Positions 57,130-64,000 of a stretch of 64,000 bases of DNA are shown piece by piece. A program made the translations under genes and the position numbers. The stretch lies in contig CM007989.1 in assembly GCA_002189035.1 (NCBI GenBank), positions 1,550,001 through 1,614,000 on the forward strand. Direction: 5' to 3'. The first letter of the stretch is position 1; each line of letters opens with the position of its first letter. The notes under the pieces were generated by a model, which made no database searches, was not told the origin of the DNA, and saw only the letters and a program-made list of their open reading frames with translations. The DNA comes from Utricularia gibba (taxonomy: Eukaryota > Streptophyta > Magnoliopsida > Lamiales > Lentibulariaceae).

Positions 57130-57690
57130 CTAACGCGTCTCTTGAATGAAGTCTTTCAATATGGGGGTATTCAGTTCAATTCTTGCAGCCCCTCTCCAGT
57201 TTTCTACCGCTCTGTGAACGATTGATTCTGCCCTTTTAATCTCCTCAGCAGAGAACTTATGTTCAATTATTCCCAAAGGTCCAGGTTGTAAAACCTTCAC
57301 TACAGTTTCCATGTCATGTTCCAGCTCTCTGAAACCAAAAAACAATCACCATCAGACGATTCCAAAATCATGAACAGCTAAAAAGCTTCCACCGTTATCC
57401 GAAATAGGGGGGTAACGATCACACAAGTTGGAGATTTACTCGGTCCGATAACAACGATACGCAATTCCCATAAAACATCGAAAACCCGATTGACTGCCCG
57501 AAGATTACATTTCTACTTGAACATAACAAGAACAGGAACCTGAAGAGTGTTGGGAAGGGGAGCCTTCGCAGGGATGACAACGGCATTCTCGTAGTTCCGC
57601 AGAACAGAAAAATCCGAAGAGTGGTCGCCGTCGGACTCCACGATGGAATAAACGGCCCAACCCGACCCAATTATTCCCTCCCTCCTTTTT
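57130..57690 (-). CDS. Unidentified small protein, two exons, start unresolved
   Basis: Exon 2 57328-57130 (ELEHDMETVVKVLQPGPLGI...RIELNTPILKDFIQETR) joins through a GT-AG intron (57329-57516) to exon 1, whose reading frame contains SGWAVYSIVESDGDHSSDF, NYENAVVIPAKAPLPNTLQ and PVLVMFK. The join preserves phase (AA|A). Exon 1 has no in-frame ATG: upstream of REGIIGSG there is a TGA, and the ATG near 57693 is in another frame. An upstream exon or a base error is needed. Function unknown; no signal or membrane segments seen. Convergent with NdhT. Confidence 0.5.
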
Positions 57691-58279
57691 CATTTTCTTT
57701 TCCTTTTTTTTGTGAATGAGAAACTATATAATTTACCTTATACTATGAGTTATACAAGGTGTTTGATATTATAATATAGATGACTTATATCAAGGTACAT
57801 AATTATTTGATTAACTAACATATGTATGTTAATTTTATATGACTATATCAATCATATACTCAAATGAATGGTATATATAAATATAAGATGACTAATAAGT
57901 AACATGACATATTTTATCATTGGTAGCATATAAAAAAATAATTTTCCTTTCAAACTTTAGTCATTGTGTTTTTCTTGTGAGTGTTCAACTACTATACTTC
58001 AAACTTTTTATTCTAGTATATGAAATACATATTTGTTATATATTTTACAATTAAATAAATAAATAAATAAATATATACCCAATTATATTACACTTAACAT
58101 ATTAATAACTTCTATTAAACGAATTCATATTAGTATTGCAATTGCACGATTTGCATTCAACCCTAAACCAAAACGACAGCGTTTCAGTGCACGATAAAGA
58201 TCCCACTTAATTCACTGTTATTGGAATTGTTCAGTGCACTAATCCAGAAAACAACACATGTGACGACCCGGGATGGGTC
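57691..58279. other. Intergenic, AT-rich
   Basis: No gene; low-complexity AT runs, including (AAAT)n near 58050. Confidence 0.5.
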
Positions 58280-59154
58280 TCAAGTGCTAGTGATTCCACT
58301 TTCAGGCTCCTGTAGTAATCCTTGGAGCCTATTAGCCAAACTCTTCTTCGCCGCCGGGGAGACGCCATTTTTTCCGATGATTGACTCAAGCACAGCTTCT
58401 GAAAGCTGCTTGTTTTCAATAACCGCAGCTGCGGTTTCAGGAATCGACCCATCTTTAGAGAAGCTAATCTGCGGATTCAATAAATGAATCAAATCCAGAG
58501 AACTCATCATTGAAGAATGAGGGGAGCAGGGAGCTTCTTACAGTCAAAGAACCAGTGGGTGATTGAGTGAAGAGAATCGAGGATCCCGGTGGGAAGTTCT
58601 CGTTCTTAAAAGCTTCTAGAAACTTTTCCGTGGCTTCGGCCTCGGACTCGGTAAATTTTCCGATGGATTTCCAGTAAGCGGTGCAGTTCTCCACCACTTT
58701 CTCCGAGTACTGCTGGCCCGTCAACGGCAGGATCGTCGTCACATTGATGAATTTTTCGAATGGACCTACAATAATTTTCCAAATCCAGGGTTCAGAATAC
58801 CGAACGAATTGACATTGAGGGTCAATTGTCGTCACCTGTGACGATATCGAAATAGAAATCAACGGAATCCACCAATTCCGCCGCAGTCTTGCCCCTCCAC
58901 TTGGCGGCAAGAGCGCCGACAGCGGTAACCTCCAAATAGACGCCGATAGCCGTGAACTTGATGAATTTCCCCTGGATATCCAGTCCCCTGACGCCTGCCG
59001 CCAAGTATACAGATCAGAAACTAATCCACACCCCCAAAAGAGCTGTGCATACAATACCTGCGCCGCCGAGGATGAATGCACTGGTGGATCCAGGAGCCTT
59101 CACCGTAGACGGAAACACGACGGTTTCAATTTCGATCGGTGGCGGCGGACACAT
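58280..59154 (-). CDS. CHI: Chalcone-flavanone isomerase (type I)
   Basis: Converts naringenin chalcone to (2S)-naringenin in flavonoid synthesis. Four exons: 59154-59058, 58994-58836, 58765-58542, 58468-58280; phases close, 222 aa. [19 protein letters not shown] start; the [20 protein letters not shown] segment with the active-site Thr; [20 protein letters not shown] with the active-site Tyr and Asn; [38 protein letters not shown]. All are hallmarks of catalytically competent CHI rather than CHI-like/FAP proteins. An upstream in-frame extension to 59355 is not conserved. Confidence 0.96.
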
Positions 59155-60011
59155 CTCGACGGCGAGTTCGGCTATGCTTGCAGATGTGAAGCGAAGGCAG
59201 AACTTGGAATAGATATAGCAACGAGGGAGGAATAGTTGAGCGTTAGGTGGAAGGAAGAGACTCTTGACCGCCACGAGTTTGTTCACAACTGCTCTGCTCT
59301 GTCTTCTGGTCGAAGCATCTTTACCAACCAAATTACAGAAATGCTGACATGGCATTTTCGGAAATTGAGTTATTTGTATTCATTTCCGGGATGAGGTATG
59401 GGGTGGGGAACGTGGGCGGTGGGTGTCACGAGGAAGCAGTTGTGGGGGCAAACGCCGGGGTGGAAGGTGGCGGGGAAAGTGGGCAAACATGCACCCACTC
59501 AAGTCGTCACCATGTACAAGGACTGCAAGTGAACACGTGTCAAATTTTGATTCAGTCAAAATTGTTTTTAAATAATTAAAAATAGTTTTGCGAGGCCAGA
59601 CAAGAAATATACGACAGGAAGTGGAAGGGGTTCGGAATTAGGGCGGGAACCTTGTCGATTTGAGTTTCTTGACAATCCTGGAGAAATGTGGAGGAGAAGC
59701 AACCTTGTAATGGCATCGTCATTGTCGTTAGTTCTGCGATTCGTCTGCTGATACTTAATGGTTCTTTTGACTAAAGAAATTATTCTACGGTTCTAGGTTG
59801 GAAGTAGAGCAGCGCATGATCATGATTCTGGTCAGAGCATTTCAGGTTATCTTATGTTTTTTCTGCTTGAGAAGGTGGTGTTTTAGTTTCGATAAGGGCT
59901 GATAGTTCATTTGTTACTTTAGTTTGGATCGAAGTTTGGTTAATTTGCATCGAGCTAATTATGCGAGTTTAAAGTTCGTGCTTCAATGTATTTTCTTTGA
60001 TTGGGTGATAG
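59155..60011. other. Divergent spacer, possible 5' exon of the next gene
   Basis: CHI promoter reading left. An ATG near 59688 (MWRRSNL...) may begin the following plus-strand gene, but the link to its next exon is not certain. Confidence 0.35.
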
Positions 60012-60336
60012 AGGAGGAAGAAGGCTTAGAAGTTGGAGCGGATGGAGTTGTGCTTCCTTCAGATGGGGCTCAAAGGAGAAAGGTGTGCTCCTGCTGGATT
60101 TCAACTTTGGCGCATCCTGTATTATAAATTTTCTTTTTTTTTTTAAAGAAATCTCTTTGACGTTTTCTTGATAGTGTGATGTTTGATCTTCTCTTGCTTT
60201 ACCCCTATCTTTAAATTCTTAATATGCTAGGTGGAGATGCAAGTACTCTCTCAACTTGACATACTCAGAGGTTCTGTGAAGATTTTTTTTTTTAAATTGT
60301 CACTTCTTGAATATGATCCCAAGTTCAGCTGCGGAG

Positions 60337-60404
<68 letters not shown>

Positions 60405-62832
60405 TGAAAACGCTGGTGTGGGGGGTTTGCAGATTCCTACCTGGAAAATTGCTCTGAGAACTTCACCTCGTCTCACATGGTATTGCCCTTCACCTTTAAT
60501 GAAGCTGCTATGTTAATGCCTTTTAGATGACAAGATGTAATGCACTGAAAATAAGGTTATTATGTGCTTAAGAATTCCACGTGATAACACTCCACTTTCT
60601 TCTTTAGATTTTATTTTATTCTTGCCAATGAAATATCTTGAAGCTCTTCTATAAGCAATTTTCTGCTAAATGCTTTCCAGTTATGGTTTCTGGCAGGACA
60701 GGGAAGGATGCTCTTATGATGATATCGAAATTCCTATGTTTGATGATAGGAATAGCTCGAGAGATATTCCTGGAACTTCCAATTCCATCAAAACCTTTTC
60801 CAATAGAGAGGAAGTTTTCTTACCAACAGTGTGTTCAGTTTCCCATTTGGATGAACTTTTGCCTGCTAACGAGTAATGTAGTAGATTAGCTGTAATATTT
60901 TTTGCAGACCCAAGTTGGTTGAATATGTCACAGTTCCTTGACACTTTATTCTCTGTCGTATTAGGTATGACCCGAAAATCAAAACTAGTAACCTTCCAAG
61001 TTCAAGGAAGATAGATCTCACATGGTCAGCAGCCAGTCGGGAAGTGCAGTCATTAGTTCAGCTGAATGAAGTGTCTAAATATTTTTCTGTAATGGAAAAA
61101 CAATCTTATCAAGGTATTGAAAATCACTGCAAAAATGAAATGGGGATGCAATCTGCATGTGTGATTTTTGTTTCTCTTCATTGCTTATCCTTAAACATTT
61201 TCAAATTGTATTCCTATTTGGAAGATATATCCACTTGAAAACATATTGTTCTTGAATGCTTAGTTGCCAATTGAAATATATCTTAGCATACTACACAATG
61301 CTGCAGATGGAGAAGTTGTGGGAACATCAAAATTCAGTAACCATGCCATTAAGAAAGGCCCATCTTTATGTAACACTGACAGCCTAAGAAAATTATCTAA
61401 GATTACTCCAGAGCAAGATGACATTGTAGATGATCTTGATGAAGATGAGGAAAAGTTTTTTGATAGTTCTGATACAATGTTCCATCCAAAAGATATCCAT
61501 CAGCCAGAAGACTCCAGAGAATCACCAGAACCGCGTCACATGCATCATCCTAGTGAACACTCAATGTCTGACTATCTGGACTGTTTCAGAAAGGGGAAGT
61601 CTGGAATAGCAGGGTTGTTCTCTGCTGCCTTCTTAGCTTCAGTTTGTGACTGTATTAGTGTTATCGCTGGAATGGTAACCATAATAGAGGATTATCTGAA
61701 GTATTTCCATTGACTGGTAGGGATCTGGATGATGACGAGCTGGAGGATGCATTAGAGAGTGGATCATCTTCTCCTGTTGATCATGAGGCAAGTAATTGGC
61801 GGGGTATCTCCAAATTCAACAATGATTTTGTTTATGTGCTTATTCACTGACTGATCTCGCTGCTTCAGGATAAGCCGCATGACCTGAATGTAACTATACC
61901 TCTAAGGACCATGAGCGACAAATTTCATGAAGCTTTTGGAACAATGGCTGGTGGCAGTGAGAGATCATGCAGGTGGATGAAGAAATTGTTCCCATTTTGA
62001 AATCGTAAAAGTAGCCATTATCTTTGGTTACTTATTTTAATGTGGAACTTGCAAATCTTACCACAGCGGTATCCATGGACGGCTGCAGCAAGTAATCCAG
62101 AATGAAAAGGATAGGGATATGGAGTTCTTAAAATATGTAGGGACAGAAACCGGTATTAAAGGTAAAATCTGGCTTGTATTCTGTGTTGTATTTTCTAACC
62201 CTGTTAAGAAACTTTCACTTTTTTTCCAGATAAAGAAACAGGCCTTCTAGTAAGAATCATATCCAAGTCTCTGGAAGCAAAGCTAACAGTTTGCTGTTGC
62301 ACTTACTGTGGTGATGAAAATGTATGCCCATGACAAAACTCTCTCTCACACACTTCAGCAGCCACGATTTTTATTTTATGGTTCCTTGTGACGCTTAATG
62401 AAAGGATGTTGCTTGGTTTGTCTCTGCAGGAACATTATACTGAGTACAGAAACTCCCAAGGTAAAACAAAAGATGCACAATCAAGGGCATTGTGCGTCAT
62501 CTTCAACACAAGATTATGCAACAATGTCGAGCTTGATGTAGGAAACTTGATCCGCATACACCATCCCTGGTATGACCAGTTTGATAAACGCAACATAAGC
62601 TGCCCGTTTAGCCAGAAATACATAAACACCCCTGTTCCCTTGTTACTTTCTCTTTAAATGCATTCCACTTAGATGCTTATTCTTTCGAACTCTGATTGCT
62701 TGCCAAGCCTAGCGCTAAACATCTCTCACATCTAAGCACCATTCTGTGACATGCAACAGGAAGGAGGTGCACCCCAAGGCCAAAGGCGAAGTTGTGTATC
62801 TGTGCTCCTACTTTTCACAGGTACACACATAG
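60012..62832 (+). CDS. Unidentified multi-exon plant protein, 5' end unresolved
   Basis: A chain of in-phase exons: 60012-60082 (EEEGLEVGADGVVLPSDGAQ), 60231-60275, 60433-60479, 60681-60872, 60965-61113, 61307 to about 61675, about 61721-61787, 61869-61971, then further exons to a TAG at 62832. The tail contains the most conserved-looking parts: DLNVTIPLRTMSDKFHEAFG, TGLLVRIISKSLEAKLTVCC with CTYCGDEN, ALCVIFNTRLCNNVELDVGN, and KGEVVYLCSYFS. The middle is acidic and Ser-rich (DIVDDLDEDEEKFFDSSD). The C-terminal beta-rich pattern might be an OB-like fold, a guess. One intron (61788) begins GC. I do not recognise the family. Confidence 0.6.
60340..60399. repeat. (CT)n microsatellite, about 30 units
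   Basis: Uninterrupted 60-bp CT run inside an intron, 34 bp before the acceptor of the next exon. It may serve as, or interfere with, the polypyrimidine tract, and is likely length-variable. Confidence 0.97.
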
Positions 62833-63874
62833 TTGAGAATTTTCAAGGGTGAAAGCTTCATTTCATGGCTGATCGATCTCCTGTTGTCGCTGAGAATACA
62901 CCTATGTGGCCTTCAAATATCTATATATCTTCCATGTTTCAAATATATACCATTAAAGATCTATGATTGAATTCAGGTACGTTATAAATGTTAGAGCATC
63001 ATCTTGTTTAGATGCATCTGTCAGATAGGATTAGATTTGAATGTCCATAAATCATATCATCAAGGAAAATTTATGCCTGGATTATATTATTAGAGCATCT
63101 TTATTGATTTTCGAAAATGCTGACATGTATTTTCGTAAATGTTGACATGGTTTTCCGGAAATCAATTTTATTTTTATGGAAATCACTTTTATTTTGTGTT
63201 ATATAATGTGGAAATCATTTTGAGGAAACTCAGTTTCCCTATGGAAACTCAATAACGAAAGCGACGTCATCGTTTACGGAAACGAGTAAAGATGCTCTTA
63301 AGCATTCGTTTGATTCGTGTGGGAGGTGTATTAGTTTCAGTTTTAAATAGAAGTTCATTTGGTTAGCATTAGATACTTAATTAAAATTACTAATACTATC
63401 TCTGATATTTAATTTTGAATTAATTCTATTTTCACGAATATTTCTGTGCTGAGCTTTTTCATTAAATCTGAGTATTTAGTAAAAATATAAAAAATGTGAT
63501 TTAAAAAATATCATATGTAAAATTATCTGAATTTTGATTTAAAATCTGAGTAAATATATAGTGAAAATCTTATTTATTAAATCCGAATATATGAATTTGA
63601 TATCGTGGTTAATATTTGGTTTTAGATGGGGTGTAGGTTGGGTTAATGGAGTGGTTTGCGTGGCAGGCAAGGCGACCGACACTGGTTTTTGCAGTTGGGC
63701 TACGGGGAGGCGGATATTTAGGCTCCTTCCAAGGGTAAAATAGTCTTTTGGGATTATACGTATCTATTCGACGGTTGTATGTATATCCACGCTTCCGCAC
63801 GGCGCACACCCACCATTCCAAGCGATTCGATTCGATCCGATCCGAACCGAAGGCTGAACTCCTCTCCCGGATCG
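62833..63874. other. Intergenic with a small inverted-repeat element
   Basis: AT-rich; contains the MITE-like element at 63090-63301. 63780-63874 is the probable leader of the last gene. Confidence 0.5.
63089..63301. mobile_element. MITE-like element, about 210 bp
   Basis: Terminal inverted repeats: TTAGAGCATCTTTA at the left (63090) and TAAAGATGCTCTTA at the right (63287-63300), nearly perfect reverse complements. The interior carries shorter repeats (GACATG, TTTCCGGAAATC). The flanking TTA/TAA could be a 3-bp target duplication as in PIF/Harbinger-type MITEs. No coding capacity. Confidence 0.65.
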
Positions 63875-64000
63875 ATGCTTCAGCCCTACCTCGATCAGCA
63901 GCGTCCGGAGATGCAGCCGTCGTACGACGACGACGAAGCCGTGAATCACGGTGACAATCTTGTTTCCCCTGCGAACGTTAACATCGATTCCGTCGCTGGA
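63875..64000 (+). CDS. Start of an unidentified gene (3' end outside window)
   Basis: ATG 63875 opens a frame (MLQPYLDQQRPEMQPSYDDD...) that stays open to the window edge: Gln/Asp-rich, probably a soluble or nuclear protein. Too short to identify. Confidence 0.5.
   Translation, partial: MLQPYLDQQRPEMQPSYDDDEAVNHGDNLVSPANVNIDSVAG

Overview
This is nuclear DNA of a flowering plant. The evidence is short GT-AG exons in nearly every gene, AT-rich intergenic DNA, and plant-only families: SWEET sugar transporter, GID1-like receptor, CRIB-RopGAP, chalcone isomerase, B-box/CCT factor, C1-2i zinc finger, chloroplast NdhT and plastid-type glutamyl-tRNA reductase. I cannot place the species more closely from sequence alone. 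No virus, CRISPR array, rRNA or bacterial operon is visible.

Layout. 1-1.1 kb: 3' part of a P450 gene. 1.8-12.7 kb: a head-to-tail tandem duplication of about 5.4 kb; each unit carried an AlaX-type alanyl-tRNA editing gene and a SWEET1-like gene. Both SWEET genes look intact, but the second AlaX copy has lost its middle exons. 13.5-14.9 kb: UDP-glycosyltransferase. 15.9-21.5 kb (minus strand): oligopeptide transporter, then glutamyl-tRNA reductase. 22.2-27.9 kb: methionine sulfoxide reductase B, a basic nuclear protein, and a head-to-head pair (membrane protein resembling SHW1, and an EVE-domain protein). 29 kb: tRNA-Pro. 29.9 kb: ZAT10-like repressor. 31.5-34.6 kb: two related secreted Cys-rich peptide genes flanking a DUF1118/RIQ-like plastid protein. 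35.2-39.2 kb: ATG18g/h-like autophagy gene with an upstream ORF that overlaps its start. 40.3-44.6 kb: GID1-like receptor and RopGAP. 47.5-52.3 kb: Tubby-like F-box protein, RPB7 and B-box/CCT factor. 54.7-59.2 kb: CC-type glutaredoxin, NdhT, an unknown small protein and chalcone isomerase. 60-62.8 kb: an unknown conserved multi-exon gene. The window ends in the first codons of another gene.

The genes do not form one pathway; this is an ordinary mixed euchromatic segment. The clearest cross-cutting observation is that at least seven otherwise well-conserved genes are each interrupted by one or more single-base losses. All are losses and most lie in short runs of one base, which looks more like consensus error than real pseudogenes. 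The best biological leads are the AlaX-SWEET tandem duplication with a retroelement-like insertion, and the pair of compact 8-cysteine secreted peptides.
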